In this document: positions 45,351 to 55,795 of the stretch, one piece after another
Numbering within the stretch: the first letter of the stretch is position 1
Layout: the number at the start of each line of letters is the position of its first letter
Assembly: GCA_022315425.1 (NCBI GenBank)
Contig: JAIUPT010000039.1
Location: 868,001-932,000, forward strand
DNA from: Pseudevernia furfuracea
Taxonomy: Eukaryota > Ascomycota > Lecanoromycetes > Lecanorales > Parmeliaceae
Reading direction: 5' to 3'
DNA length: 64,000 nt
Translations under genes and position numbers: made by a program
The notes under the pieces: model-generated
The model's database searches: none
Told to the model about the DNA's origin: nothing
What the model saw: the letters and a program-made list of their open reading frames with translations, nothing else

Positions 45351-45420
45351 GCCCCTGTGAGATTCGAACCCACGATAAGTAGCTGTATCGAGTACAGGTC
45401 TACCGTTGCCAGTAGCAGTG
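45351..45420 (-). other. tRNA-like 3' half (possible tRNA relic)
   Basis: Read on the minus strand, GTGGGTTCGAATCTCAC (45373-45357) forms a good five-pair T stem with a TTCGAAT loop, followed by AGGGGC like an acceptor 3' strand. The preceding sequence has a small CTAC..GTAG hairpin and CTGTA...TACAG pairs, but the would-be anticodon loop lacks the invariant T33, and no complementary 5' acceptor strand is found. It therefore looks like a tRNA fragment rather than a working tRNA. Confidence 0.3.
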
Positions 45421-45436
45421 TGTGTCAAACACCGCT

Positions 45437-45457
45437 GGGGGGGGTTTTTCCCCCCCC
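45437..45457. repeat. G8-T5-C8 homopolymer palindrome
   Basis: Eight G (45437-45444), five T (45445-45449) and eight C (45450-45457) form a perfect all-GC hairpin, next to the tRNA-like relic. Confidence 0.85.
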
Positions 45458-45556
45458 GAAATGCAGTACTTGCAGATGCATCATGAGTACATATCCAATC
45501 CACTCCCTCTACCAAACCAAAAGCGTATCTACGAGATGAGCTTAGTGCGTAAGACA

Positions 45557-46057
45557 TCATCTAGACATCGTGCCTCCAGACTTAAAAAGTCTCTCCATAT
45601 CTTTAACCCTCCTTTCAACCTTTTCCCTATGCAAGCAATTCCTCAAATGTATCTTGAAATTATCCACACCCATCTCAGGACCTGGGATGTACAGCTTTCC
45701 TGGACAATCGAGGCACTTGATCCTTGGGAAGTACATGAATTTCGTATCTGGCGGCGAAGGCTCGTTGAGCTTTAGAGGGATGGGCATGTCCGTGACTGTA
45801 GAGACAGCAGTGTACCGCATCATAGCCTCGAAGAGGTCATCAGGATATGTGATCTGAAGCTTCGTTAGGGCTTGGTGAAGCCACGAGGGTGGATCAGGCA
45901 TGGGGTGCTCCGGGGTGGGTGGATCGACAGCGTCCACCCGCCCAATTTGTGCCGCGTGAGGATGGGGAGGGTTGACGCTATCTCTCTGCTCGGCCGGGCT
46001 CCCATGCTGACGTGTCTGCTGGTGCTGTTGCACACCGGGTGTCGTAGGGGGCGCCAT
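45557..46057 (-). CDS. Small protein resembling the C-terminal tail of fungal Snf5
   Basis: A 166-residue protein in one exon; the ATG at 46057 follows TCA and starts MAPPTTPG. Residues 1-60 are P/Q/H-rich. The rest reads WLHQALTKLQITYPDDLFEA and MMRYTAV, then CLDCPGKLYIPGP and HLRNCLH. The Cys pair and His pair (C-x2-C...H-x5-H) could bind one zinc. The same TYP(N/D)D.FE..MRYT and DCPGKLYTPGP blocks occur, as I recall, at the C terminus of filamentous-fungal SNF5-type remodeller subunits. The SNF5 core domain itself is absent, so this is a stand-alone relative of that tail, with function unknown. Divergent from CLF1. Confidence 0.55.
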   Translation of the reverse strand: MAPPTTPGVQQHQQTRQHGSPAEQRDSVNPPHPHAAQIGRVDAVDPPTPEHPMPDPPSWLHQALTKLQITYPDDLFEAMMRYTAVSTVTDMPIPLKLNEPSPPDTKFMYFPRIKCLDCPGKLYIPGPEMGVDNFKIHLRNCLHREKVERRVKDMERLFKSGGTMSR

Positions 46058-46366
46058 TGAGCCGGTGAAAGTGAGAGTGTTGAAAGTGGAGAAAGAAGAC
46101 GTCAAGTTCTGGAGTTTATGCGTCAAGAGACTGCATACGGAGAGATTTGCTTAAGTGAAGAGGATCTGTTTCTAACTGCGCGCTAGTAATTTAAAATACA
46201 TACGGCCAATCATTACTTACCCTGACCGAGGCGACTGATTCGACAACCTCTACAGAAGTATACTGTCACGCGACTTCGAGTCTAGAAACACAATCACTAG
46301 ATTTTTGGCCAAGTTGCTTTCCTTACGGCCCGTGCGCTATTCGGACAACGACCTCAACCTGCAAAC
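46058..46366. promoter_or_regulatory. Divergent promoter between the SNF5-tail-like gene and CLF1
   Basis: 309 bp between outward-facing starts. No specific site recognised. Confidence 0.4.
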
Positions 46367-48523
46367 ATGGAGGCTTCACGCGGCCCCCCCAGGGTTAAGA
46401 ACAAGGCCCCAGGTAGGTCTTGCCTGACGGCAATAAAGACATACGTGCTGACATCTTGCAAGCCCCCCAGCAAATCAGCGCAGAACAGCTGCTCCGCGAG
46501 GCCGTCGACAGACAAGAGCCAGGACTACAGGCGCCTACACAGCGATTCGCAGATCTCGAAGAGCTTCATGAGTTTCAAGGCAGGAAAAGGAAGGAATTCG
46601 AGGACTATGTGCGAAGGAATCGGGTAAACATGAACAACTGGATGCGATACGCACAATGGGAGCTAGAACAGAAGGAGTTTCGCAGGGCAAGGTCCATTTT
46701 TGAGCGGGCTTTGGATGTGGATTCGACATCGGTCATACTGTGGATCCGCTATGTCGAAGCGGAGATGAAGACAAGAAACATCAACCACGCGCGGAATATA
46801 CTAGATCGAGCTGTAACAATCCTGCCGCGAGTGGATAAGCTGTGGTACAAATACGTCTACATGGAGGAGACTCTTGGCAACGTGGCAGGCACTCGACAAG
46901 TCTTCGAGCGGTGGACTTCATGGGAACCCGATGAGGCCGCGTGGTCAGCGTACATTAAGCTCGAGAAGAGATACAATGAGTTTTCTAGGGCAAGAGCTAT
47001 CTTTGAGCGCTTCACGGTGGTACACCCAGAGCCCCGAAATTGGATCAAGTGGGCAAGGTTTGAGGAGGAAAATGGGACGAGCGATCTGGTTCGTGAAGTG
47101 TTCGGCATGGCTATTGAAACGCTAGGGGACCATTTCATGGATGAACGGCTGTTCATTGCCTACGCTCGCTATGAGGCAAAGCTTAAGGAATATGAGCGTG
47201 CCCGAGCAATCTACAAATTTGCCCTTGACCGGCTTCCAAGGTCAAAGGCCATGACGTTGCACAAGTCATATACGACCTTCGAGAAGCAATTTGGTGATCG
47301 GGAAGGAGTAGAGGATGTCATCCTATCCAAGCGCCGGGTCCAGTATGAGGAGCAGATCAAAGAGAACCCCAAAAATTACGACGTCTGGTTCGACTTCGCC
47401 AGGCTGGAGGAGATGTCACAGGACCCAGAGCGAGTACGAGAGGTGTACGAAAGAGCAATTGCACAGATCCCACCTACGCAGGAGAAGCGACATTGGCGGA
47501 GGTACATATATCTCTGGGTGTTCTACGCTTTGTACGAGGAAATGGACAATAAAGATGTCGAACGAGCTCGTCAGATATACACAGAGTGTCTAAAGCTAAT
47601 ACCGCACAAGAAGTTTACCTTTGCTAAGATCTGGATTTTGAAGGCGCAATTTGAGGTTAGGCAAATGCAGTTGCAAGCCGCAAGGAAGACTATGGGTAAC
47701 GCTATAGGCCAGTGCCCCAAGGATAAGCTGTTCAAGGGCTACATCGAGCTCGAGTTGAAGCTTTTCGAGTTCTTTAGGTGCCGTACTCTTTATGAAAAAT
47801 ACATCGCCTGGAATCCCGCCAACTGTCAAGCCTGGATCAAGTTCGCAGAACTAGAAAGAGGTCTGGACGACTTAGACCGCACGCGTGGCCTCTTCGAACT
47901 TGCCGTCGAACAACCTGTCTTGGATATGCCGGAGCTGCTTTGGAAAGCGTATATTGACTTCGAAGAGGAAGAAGGGGAGTACAACCGGACTAGAAAGTTG
48001 TACGAGAGATTGCTAGACAAGACAGACCATGTCAAGGTCTGGATCAGCTATGCGCATTTCGAGATCAACGTACCGGAAGAAGGCGAAGAGGAGGAGGAAG
48101 AACAAGAGGACCGACCCATTAGCGAAGAAGCCAAACAACGCGCTCGAAAAGTCTTCGAAAGAGCTTATAAGAGTATGAGAGAAAAGGAGCTCAAAGAAGA
48201 GGTATGTCTCCAAAACATCTTCCTTCCATTCCGCTCCTCTCTCTCACCCTAGAATCACCTTGCTAACAGTCCCGCAGCGCGTCGCCCTCTTAAATGCCTG
48301 GAAATCCTTCGAAAGTACCCACGGCTCCCCTTCAGACATCGAGAAAGTCGACAAGCAAATGCCTCGCAAAGTCAAGAAGAGGAGAAAGCTCGACGACGAC
48401 AGCTTCGAAGAGTACATGGATTACGTATTCCCAGCAGACGACGAGTCGGCGGCGAAGATGTCCAAGCTGCTGCAGATGGCGCACCAGTGGAAGCAGACGC
48501 AGGGGGGGAATGGGGTAACGTAG
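46367..48523 (+). CDS. CLF1: Pre-mRNA-splicing factor Clf1/crooked-neck
   Basis: HAT-repeat scaffold of the NineTeen complex, required for spliceosome activation. Exons 46367-46412, 46463-48201 and 48278-48523 give 676 residues, the usual length in fungi. HAT repeats run through almost the whole protein, each with the paired aromatic pattern (for example NNWMRYAQWELEQKEFRRAR followed by SIFERAL; VILWIRYVEAEMKTRNINHA followed by RNILDRA). The C terminus is charged (KVKKRRKLDDDSFEEYMDY). The first exon is 46 nt and the first intron is 50 nt. An acidic insert (EEGEEEEEEQEDR) lies before the last HAT unit. Confidence 0.94.
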
Positions 48524-48764
48524 TGCTTCCGCACCTTGTGTCTGTTTTCAGTTCCCTGGATATGCATATACCAACAAGTCGGAGCTGCCAATCTTACCAA
48601 AACCGTTTGGTAGCTCATTTGAGTGAACATCTTTCTATGAAAAGCGCCAGTAAAATACCCACTAAATGCATCGAATACGATGTAGAGCCCAGCTCATACT
48701 CATCCGGTCTTCCCTAGATACTCAATTACACAAGTTTCCTCGTCATCTCTGAACCCCTCTTCCC
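48524..48764. other. Short intergenic region between converging genes
   Basis: 241 bp between the CLF1 stop and the stop of the secreted protein gene; presumably overlapping 3' UTRs. Confidence 0.5.
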
Positions 48765-50619
48765 TCACACAACAACACTCCCGCCCCGTACACCACTACT
48801 GCCAGGAACGCTCCCACTCCCACTACTACTCGCTCCCGCCTGTACTGCCCCTGCCCCGGCAGCCGCCGCCGCCGCAGGACAAAGCGGATTCGTAGCCGGT
48901 GTATCTCTCGCCACCGGACTAGTCCTCCACAACCCCGTCGTCCCATCGCAACAAACCGTTCCATTAGGTGCCCCAACCACCGTATTAATCTTCGCACTCG
49001 GATCCTCGTACACAATCCCCGTCGTGGACAGCACACACGCCGCTGACACATAAGTACAGTTGCATGGTCCCACCAGCATCGGAGGCATAACGGAGTCCGG
49101 TTCAGGACCAGCAGTGGTGGTGTTGGCGAGGATGTCGAGCGTGCCATTCGTGTCCAGGAAACAGCGGCCGCGGCAGGTGCTGCCAAGTGCTACATATGCT
49201 GCTGCTGCCGCGATGGCGCCGGAGGCCACGTTAGAAATTAGTTCGCAAGTATAAGTACCCCAAGTCGAGTCGACTGGAAAGTCATCAACCGCCGTTTTGG
49301 TTGCAGCGCATGTATATCCATTTTTGTAGTCACAATCCGTGTGAGAAACGCAAGATCCAGATTGCGCGCCACCACTAAGTCTGTTTCCGGCTGGAGGCGC
49401 AACAGCGCTGCCGGGAGAGGACGGGGACGAAGTTTTCTGCTTTTTGGCTGCAGGAGCTGATTCGTCGTCGCAGGAGTAGTTGCCGTCGGCGTCTATAACG
49501 CAGCCGAATTTCATATCGAGCATCTGTTTGTTCTTCGATTGGATGCCGGAGACGTAGATGCCGATGCTTGGTACGTCGCCTGTTGTGAATGAGCTAACTA
49601 GCGCTGGAATTTGGAAATGATACTTTCTTTGTCTTACCAGCCTTTGCTGATCCCCCAACTCCGAGTCCGGCGACACACTTTTGGATAACTGCCCCTGCCC
49701 GGCCATAAATGTAATCCCAATTTTCAAGCTCCGAAGAAGCATATGGCAGCATGCTGACTTGAATGTAACATGTACCTATGCTGATCAGCTGGCTTGAAAA
49801 TTCGTCTGAGCAAGTCACCTACCAGTCGTCCAATTGTATGGTGTCTGCGCGATGCCAAACCCGTTGTATGGTGTCTGCGCGCCGTTGTATCGTGATTGAG
49901 CGCCAACAGCCAAGAATTCGTAGGTTTCCCAGGTGTTATCAAACCCTTCTCCAATCTCATCTTGAGCAACTTTACAGTCCGCACTAAGAGGAAAGCCATA
50001 AAAGTAACCGGTCTCATCGCAGTAAACGCCATCATCAGCTTCAGGGTCGTGGTAAGTTTCCGCACAACCTCCAGCGTCGATTTCATCATCGGAATCAGAT
50101 TCACCCACATCAGCAAGGCATTGTGCCGATGCCGGTTTTGATGAAGAGGGATCAGGATCGCCTGGAGCGATCTGTGCACAATAACAATTGGTTAGACATG
50201 CATCTTTGAGATATTGCGAGTCAGGCGGGCCCAGGAAGTCATAAAGTTGCGACGCGGGCGTTTGGACGAGCAATGCACCACCTGCGGGAGGGCAGTAATA
50301 CCCCATGCCGCCGGGATACTGGCCGCATAGCGAGGTCAATGATTTGAAGGTAGCGACTTGCCCGAGAAAGGCTTGAGCCGGGTCCCCTGCAGCCGGTGGG
50401 TTTGGGTCAGGATAATTGGGAATCTGAGCTCTTGGATCGCATTCGAGTACCTAGAAGGAAATCAGCACATAGACGGCGAACAAACAAATCTGAGCTCACC
50501 GGTATCAAGCGTTTGCCATGAACATGGTTTGGTGTTTTAGATAAACTAGAAATAGACGGTAGTGCCATTGAGCAACGCAGAAGCAATAAGATTGCGGTTA
50601 AAAATACACAGGAAAACAT
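48765..50619 (-). CDS. Secreted cysteine-rich protein, function unknown
   Basis: Exons 50619-50500, 50450-49823, 49775-49638 and 49579-48765 give 566 residues. Residues 1-20 (MFSCVFLTAILLLLRCSMAL) form a signal peptide. The body contains many Cys (CGQYPGGMGYYCPP; CLTNCYCAQI; SCVSHTDCDYKNGYTC; CRGRCFLDTNGT; GPCNCTYVSAACV), several N-x-T/S sites and a short duplicated TPYN motif near the middle. A Ser/Pro/Lys linker carries a possible dibasic site (AAKKQK). The C terminus is Gly/Ser-rich, with no clear transmembrane or GPI signal. All four exons are in phase. I recognise no catalytic domain; it is a candidate extracellular or cell-wall protein. Confidence 0.7.
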
Positions 50620-52385
50620 GATGAATCCTTTTGAGTATGCCTCTTTCTATGGATAACGAGGCAACAAAGACTAGAGAAGTCGCAACAAAAACGAATTATG
50701 TAATTGGTAAAGAAAACATCGTGGGAAATGAGCGGACTCTCGGCTCTGTATCAGTGAAATACAATTGAAAGGCGGCTTCACCAAAACCGAAGATCTAATG
50801 CCCACGGAAGGCACTGTCCTTGCTCGACTGTTATATATTGATGCAGCGGTAGCTAGCCCGTCACATCAAGGTATTGAAACTTATCAGTGTTTCGGCAAGC
50901 ATAAGTGCGGTCAGGGAGCATGTTTGGACGATAGCCGCGAAACTTTCCAAGCGCAACCACGCCGAGTCTTGTCACAGAATCGAAACGCTGCTTCACTCCG
51001 TGTGAGGCCATACATCCTACTTCGCACAATACGAAGTCAGGTTTTACTGTTGCTGTTGCTCTGTAGGTTCAAGTCTAAGGTTCGAAATTAATTGGTGGTG
51101 CCATTCAAGTAGACTTAGCCGGAATTAGTATCTCGAGCTCTTGCCGAAAACTCTGATACCGTGGCTTCCAAAACTTGGGCTCGGAAAGGCGGTCTTCGAG
51201 AAATTGTACCAACGCGGAATCGTACTGTTCCGTAATCGATGCGAATAGGCCCTGGTTGTATAGAATAGGCTCTGCTTCATGGTATATTTTCTGGCACGTG
51301 AGTACGAGAATAACAACGGCTCGTCTCGTCATACTGAGGCTTTATGTAATAATGAACGCGTCTGTCCCGAGATAGGAGCATTTCGCAATATATCATGTAT
51401 CCAAGAATGGGATTGGCTCATCTGGATATATTTTTGTAATCGATCGCTGTACTCATTTTATTTTTCCTTCTTGAACGCTGTTCGCTCGTGTAAGTATAAC
51501 CACCCATAGGAGTAGACCTAGAGGATCCGGTCAAGATATCTTTGAGTCAAAGTAGAAGGTCCTCCCTAAAATCAGGGTATTCATGAATGGTCCCTGAGGG
51601 CCACGTATGCCCAGAATGTCATAATGCGTCAATGTCTTGATCTGCACAATTACCTGGATCCATTCTGCATCCTTGAAGGCAACTTTTCACAAAAGCAGAT
51701 GCCTCCTCTGAATCTCTAGGTCAATGAGTCTTAGACCATGCAAGCCAGGGCATTCACGAGCTAAAAATGTTTGGAAAATTTCCAATCAAACAGAGAGATG
51801 TTGGCCTAGTCATCGGCTGAGTAGCACTTCTGTCGCTTTAGTAACGTTTGAAGGAACTAGGGATTCTTGCGGCCCATGTTCTTCCCGTCAGTATACATCA
51901 GTTGCCAGGAGGATGTCCCGTAGAGCACTTTCTCGGGGCTATGCTAATAATGTGTAAGTCGTTGAGAGTGGATATGACGCCTCAGCATCAAAAGCCCACT
52001 CGAAGCATTTTGCAAGTACAGATCACCTCGATATCAAAACCACCACTAGAGTCTTGATCCTTAACAGATCGAGCAATCATACCTTTCACGAAAGACAGGA
52101 ACTTAACCAATATACAAATCGCGGCACTATCGAGTTCTAGAGTGCAGATGCACAACGCCAATGCAGCATTGCTCTGCAGGTAGCCGTCACTATGACCCTA
52201 GATCCCCGGCCACCACCACCACCGTATGTCAGGATAAAGATCGGACGTGGCTTCTTTGCTGGCATCATGAATTATTAGCGTAGAGTAGCCCTAACGTTAA
52301 ACCTCATTCTCTGTATCAAAAGATTACCGCGGTGCTCGTTCCACGCTTCATTCCTCCCTTCTTCACTCACCAAGATATCGCAATC
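50620..52385. other. Gene-poor stretch
   Basis: About 1.8 kb with one gene fragment at 51105-51332. The frame at 50765-51091 (plus) has no recognisable domain. Confidence 0.45.
51105..51332 (-). pseudogene. Fragment of a fungal 'TCQKIYHEA' family protein
   Basis: The 75-residue frame contains ILVLTCQKIYHEAEPILYNQ, very like the LLLTCRQIYHEA.PLLY motif common in fungal F-box-like/DUF7730-type proteins. The expected N-terminal and C-terminal parts are missing, and no splice sites that would extend it were found. Confidence 0.45.
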
Positions 52386-52958
52386 ATGGACAGCGTCGGT
52401 AGCTACGCCACCAGCACAGCCGCATGGCTCTCCATCCAAGCCATTCCCCTCCTCATATCTCCCAAACTGATCGTCACAATGCTCTCGCCCGATGCCAGGA
52501 GACCAACAGGTTCAACCCTTTGCTCCCTCTACGATTGCGTACCCGCTAAACCCCCTCTCTCAGATCTTGAAATATACCTCTCCCGCTCCCTCTCCATCAC
52601 CCTCCTCTGCCTAGCCCTCATCACAATCCTCCTGGCCGGCCTTCTCCCTCTCACCACCCCGGTCGCCGAATCCGAAAACTCCCACGCTCCATCTCCCTAC
52701 TCCGGTCCGACCATCTTCCTCACAACGACCTTTCACGTCTCAAGTACCATATACACGTATACGAACTATATGGCTACTGGATCCGCTTGTTTTGCGCTGG
52801 GTATGACGGGGAGTGGGGTTCTGAGCTGTTTTGGGCTGTGGTGCTTGATGTTTGGAGGAGGGGATGGGAGGGGGAAGGTTTCGGGATGGCCGTTTAGGAA
52901 CGATGAGGAGAGAAGGAGGAAGAAGGAGAAGATGATGATGAAGAGACGGGGGTTGTGA
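52386..52958 (+). CDS. Small four-helix membrane protein, function unknown
   Basis: A fungal hypothetical membrane protein with the start ATG at 52386 (MDSVGSYATSTAAWLS). Hydrophobic helices appear at AWLSIQAIPLLISPKLIVTM, ITLLCLALITILLAGLLPL, TIFLTTTFHVSSTIYTY and SACFALGMTGSGVLSCFGLW, followed by a very basic tail (RRRKKEKMMMKRRGL). Positions 52510-52563 form a 54-nt stretch with GT..CAG ends and a CTAAA branch-like site. Splicing it joins RRPT to DLEIYLSRSLS and gives 172 residues; retention gives 190 residues in the same frame. I favour the spliced form because it reads more naturally. Confidence 0.7.
   Translation: MDSVGSYATSTAAWLSIQAIPLLISPKLIVTMLSPDARRPTGSTLCSLYDCVPAKPPLSDLEIYLSRSLSITLLCLALITILLAGLLPLTTPVAESENSHAPSPYSGPTIFLTTTFHVSSTIYTYTNYMATGSACFALGMTGSGVLSCFGLWCLMFGGGDGRGKVSGWPFRNDEERRRKKEKMMMKRRGL
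52510..52563 (+). other. Probable in-frame 54-nt intron
   Basis: GTTCAACC at the 5' end, GCTAAACC as possible branch point and CTCTCTCAG at the 3' end, with length a multiple of three. Retention would insert 18 residues including a CSLYDC segment into the membrane protein. Confidence 0.6.
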
Positions 52959-52986
52959 ATGTGAGTATGATTGTGTATGACCCGAT

Positions 52987-53018
52987 CTAGAACAATACTG
53001 TGCTAGAACAATACTGTG
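52987..53018. repeat. Perfect 16-bp tandem duplication
   Basis: CTAGAACAATACTGTG occurs twice head to tail, just 3' of the membrane-protein gene. Confidence 0.85.
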
Positions 53019-53173
53019 CTTCCTTTCGACACTGTCAAGGGATCTTCGATCAATACGATTAAGAGCACAGAGTATCCTTATCAACACTTGTGGACGAATG
53101 TTCTCCAATCCTCGTGCAAGTAGAGCCGGCAACACGCTTGAGAGTAGTCTGGTCAATATCATTGTGATTGGAC

Positions 53174-53245
53174 GTATCTTCATTAGCACTGTTGAAGGTA
53201 TCTCCATCAACACTGTTGAGAATATCTGCATCAAACAAAACTGTC
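53174..53245. repeat. Imperfect 24-bp tandem repeat
   Basis: Three units of the form (G/A)TATCTxCATxAACACTGTTGA lie head to tail at 53174-53197, 53198-53221 and 53222-53245, with weaker copies to the left. On the minus strand the region is open (53292-53059) and reads ILNSVDGDTFNSANEDTSN, but no start, domain or splice signals support a gene. Confidence 0.65.
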
Positions 53246-53314
53246 AGGGGTATATCTACCAGTAAGCCTACCAAAAGCCTCGCTGTTCGCACCTCATCAA
53301 ATCATCACAAATCG

Positions 53315-54427
53315 TTAGACCATCATGCCATGAAGCCCCTTGTAGAAGACGCCAAAATTATCGTCTCCATCTTTCGTCCCCCCCGATTCCATGACCGCAA
53401 ACAATATCTGCTCCCACCATCCCCCTTGGAACTCACTCTCCGCAAACACCTCTCTCCAACACTCCACAACCTCTCCCCTCGGATTCGCAAAAGCACCACA
53501 TCCCAGTGCCCCGAGCACCAGCGCTCTATGCCCCTCGACTGCCGCGATCCGCAACACCACCCTCATCTTCTCTTTCATAATGTCCCGATCCCGCGCGCGC
53601 CCGTACCTCTCGTTCCCAGCGGCATCCTTCTCGACCGCCGGCCCCTGGACAGCGGCAACGCTCACGCAGCTGAAAACAGGCAGGCCATCCGGCTTGCTCA
53701 GGTCCATCAGTCCGTGGCCCGAGCTTCTGTTCTCCCGTATCACCACGACGGTCGGACTGTAGATCCCGCCCGCCTCGGGAAGAGGATAGTATCTGTGCTT
53801 CAGCGTAAACGAGAGGCTGGAGCGGTAGCACAGTGCCTCCTCCTGCGCCAGGGATCCGTGCAGCCAGCCTCCGCCGCTGTGATGGGCGTTTGCCATGTTC
53901 AGGACCAGGACCGGCTTTTTCGGAAGCTGGGCGATTGTCGGTGTGGAGAGGTCGATCGCGGCATCTATCGTATCGGCATTGAGAACGCGTATGGCAGTCC
54001 GAGGTAGTCTCGGGCAAGAGCGCGGGTCCAAGCGGCAAAGGTTGCCGGGGTGGTAGAGGACGCCTTCTGCAGGAGCTTGAGGTGTGGTCTTCAGAACGTT
54101 CGGGAGCAGAGCCTTTGTCTCGGCTGCGGTATGGGCGAGCATGACGCTGCGAGTGGGTTTGAGATTAGGCGGAGGGCGGGCAAGGTTGGAGCGTCGTTCG
54201 GGATGGAGGTTGATCGGGGTTTCCGCTGAATCGCTGTCATTCTGATGGAGAATTGCTGCGCCTGCTTGAATATTGGAGGATTCAGGGGCCGGTTTGGAGA
54301 AATATGGAGAGGCGGTAGAATTCTCTGCGGAGCTATGTTTGGGTCTGAAGAAGGATGAGGTGAGCTTGCTCTGATAAAGCTTCGGCTTTTGGCCTTGCGC
54401 GTCTAATTCCGCCTCGGTATTGGTCAT
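53315..54427 (-). CDS. Microbial-type poly(ADP-ribose) glycohydrolase (macrodomain)
   Basis: The 370-residue protein (from the ATG at 54427, MTNTEAELDAQ) has the microbial-type PARG catalytic domain. VLVLNMANAHHSGGGWLHGS, followed by LAQEEALCYRS, contains the GGG-x(n)-QEE catalytic signature, and the fold ends with LVLGALGCGAFANPRGEVV. The first ~110 residues are disordered and contain a QSKLTSSFF segment resembling a PCNA-interacting (QxxLxxFF) box. These enzymes remove ADP-ribose chains from proteins. The frame extends upstream to 54724, adding 99 residues without domain features; I chose the shorter start. Divergent from the NmrA-type gene. Confidence 0.85.
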   Translation of the reverse strand: MTNTEAELDAQGQKPKLYQSKLTSSFFRPKHSSAENSTASPYFSKPAPESSNIQAGAAILHQNDSDSAETPINLHPERRSNLARPPPNLKPTRSVMLAHTAAETKALLPNVLKTTPQAPAEGVLYHPGNLCRLDPRSCPRLPRTAIRVLNADTIDAAIDLSTPTIAQLPKKPVLVLNMANAHHSGGGWLHGSLAQEEALCYRSSLSFTLKHRYYPLPEAGGIYSPTVVVIRENRSSGHGLMDLSKPDGLPVFSCVSVAAVQGPAVEKDAAGNERYGRARDRDIMKEKMRVVLRIAAVEGHRALVLGALGCGAFANPRGEVVECWREVFAESEFQGGWWEQILFAVMESGGTKDGDDNFGVFYKGLHGMMV

Positions 54428-54763
54428 CTTGTCGAGGCTTGATATCGCTGTTGTCTGGCGAGCCCGGAGTTGCCTACGAGTGAAGCGAACGCCAGGCCTT
54501 GGCAGGAACGGATGGGATTGAAGGAATAAGGTAAGCGTTTTGAAGAAATGCTTGGTTCTACAAATTTTGGCATTGGATCTGCGTAGACTACAGTTGGATC
54601 CCCTCTCGTAGTTACCGATGATCTGTGGATCAACGCTTTGAACGATTTCTAAGCTGAACAGTTCAGAGGCCGAAACTTCCCGAGGAAGTGGAATATTAAG
54701 AACATTTAAACATCTGAGATGCACAAAACCAGCCCCCGCACAGACCGATAATCCAGTGTCATA
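54428..54763. promoter_or_regulatory. Divergent promoter between PARG and NmrA-type genes
   Basis: 336 bp between the two chosen starts. The minus-strand PARG frame remains open across most of it, so a longer PARG N terminus cannot be excluded. Confidence 0.35.
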
Positions 54764-55795
54764 ATGACCCTCAAGTATCTAATCACCGGCGCAACAGGCG
54801 GTCTCGGCGGCGGCGTCCTCCAACAGATCTCGAAGCATGCCCCAAAATCGGACTATGCAGCCAGCTCATCTCGCCCAGAGGTTGCAGAGCAATTCGAGGG
54901 TTCAGGCATCCAATTCCGCCACGCCGATTACCAGGACCGGGTTTCGCTAGAAAAGGCGTTTGCTGGAGTTGAGAAGCTGCTGTTTGTGTCTGCAAACACC
55001 TATGACAATGAGGCGAGGAATCAGCAGCATAGGAATGTGATTGAAGCTGCCAAGTCGGCCGGCGTTGGACATGTTGGTGATCTCCTACAATGTGAGTTGT
55101 AAACTAGGCTGACGAAGGCAGGTATACTACACATCGCTCGCTTGGGGAGGTCATTCTTGCGACTCGAAAATCGACGTGCAACAAGCGCATTACGTTTGCG
55201 AAGAAATGCTGAAAGAGTGTGTGAGCTCTGTCAAGATTTCTGTCAGCATGATCTGCTAAAATGTGTCAGATCTGGAATTACATACACGTCTGTTCGAGAA
55301 GGCATATATGCTGAAGCTTTCCCACTTTTCTTGAATTACTATCCTTCATCCCAGATCCTGCGTCTGCCAGCCGATGGCGCCGTTGCTTATGCATCTCGCG
55401 CTGAACTTGCAGAAGCAACCGCAAATTTGATGATGAGAAGTGGACACGAAAAGGAGATTGTCTTGCTGACAGGGCCAAAAGCCGTCACTTTAGCAGCTTT
55501 GGCGGAGACCATCAACAATGTCACTGGCAAAAGGATTGCTGTCGATAAAATGCCATTTGAAAAGTATGCAAAGAAGAGCGCTGAAAATGACGAAGGCGGC
55601 AAATCAGAATGGTGGTTTGAGAAGAGGGTATCGTGGTATGACGGGATCGCAAAGGGCGACGGGAAGGCAGTGGAACCTTTGATGGAGCAACTGCTAGGTA
55701 GAAAGCCCAAGGATGGCACAGAAGTTGTGAGGGAGATCCTCACTGCTGATCCAAATTACACCTGGCATCAAAATTATGCAAAGAAATCGGTCTAA
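54764..55795 (+). CDS. NmrA-like NAD(P)-binding oxidoreductase (quinone reductase 2 type)
   Basis: Atypical short-chain dehydrogenase of the NmrA/QOR2 group. Exons 54764-55072, 55122-55216 and 55270-55795 give 309 residues. The N terminus carries the dinucleotide-binding GATGGLGGGVL motif; DYQDRVSLEKAFAGVEKLLF and GHVYYTSLAWGG follow the usual strand order. Intron 1 begins with GTTGGT, an unusual donor, chosen because it restores HVYYTSLAWG; intron 2 uses GTGTGT. The C-terminal half (AELAEATANLM; VTLAALAETINNVTGK) is typical of the family. Substrate unknown. Confidence 0.85.

Noticed and set aside
45351..45420. Complete functional tRNA gene
   Set aside because: The T-arm is good, but no 5' acceptor strand pairs with the 3' strand and the would-be anticodon loop lacks T33.
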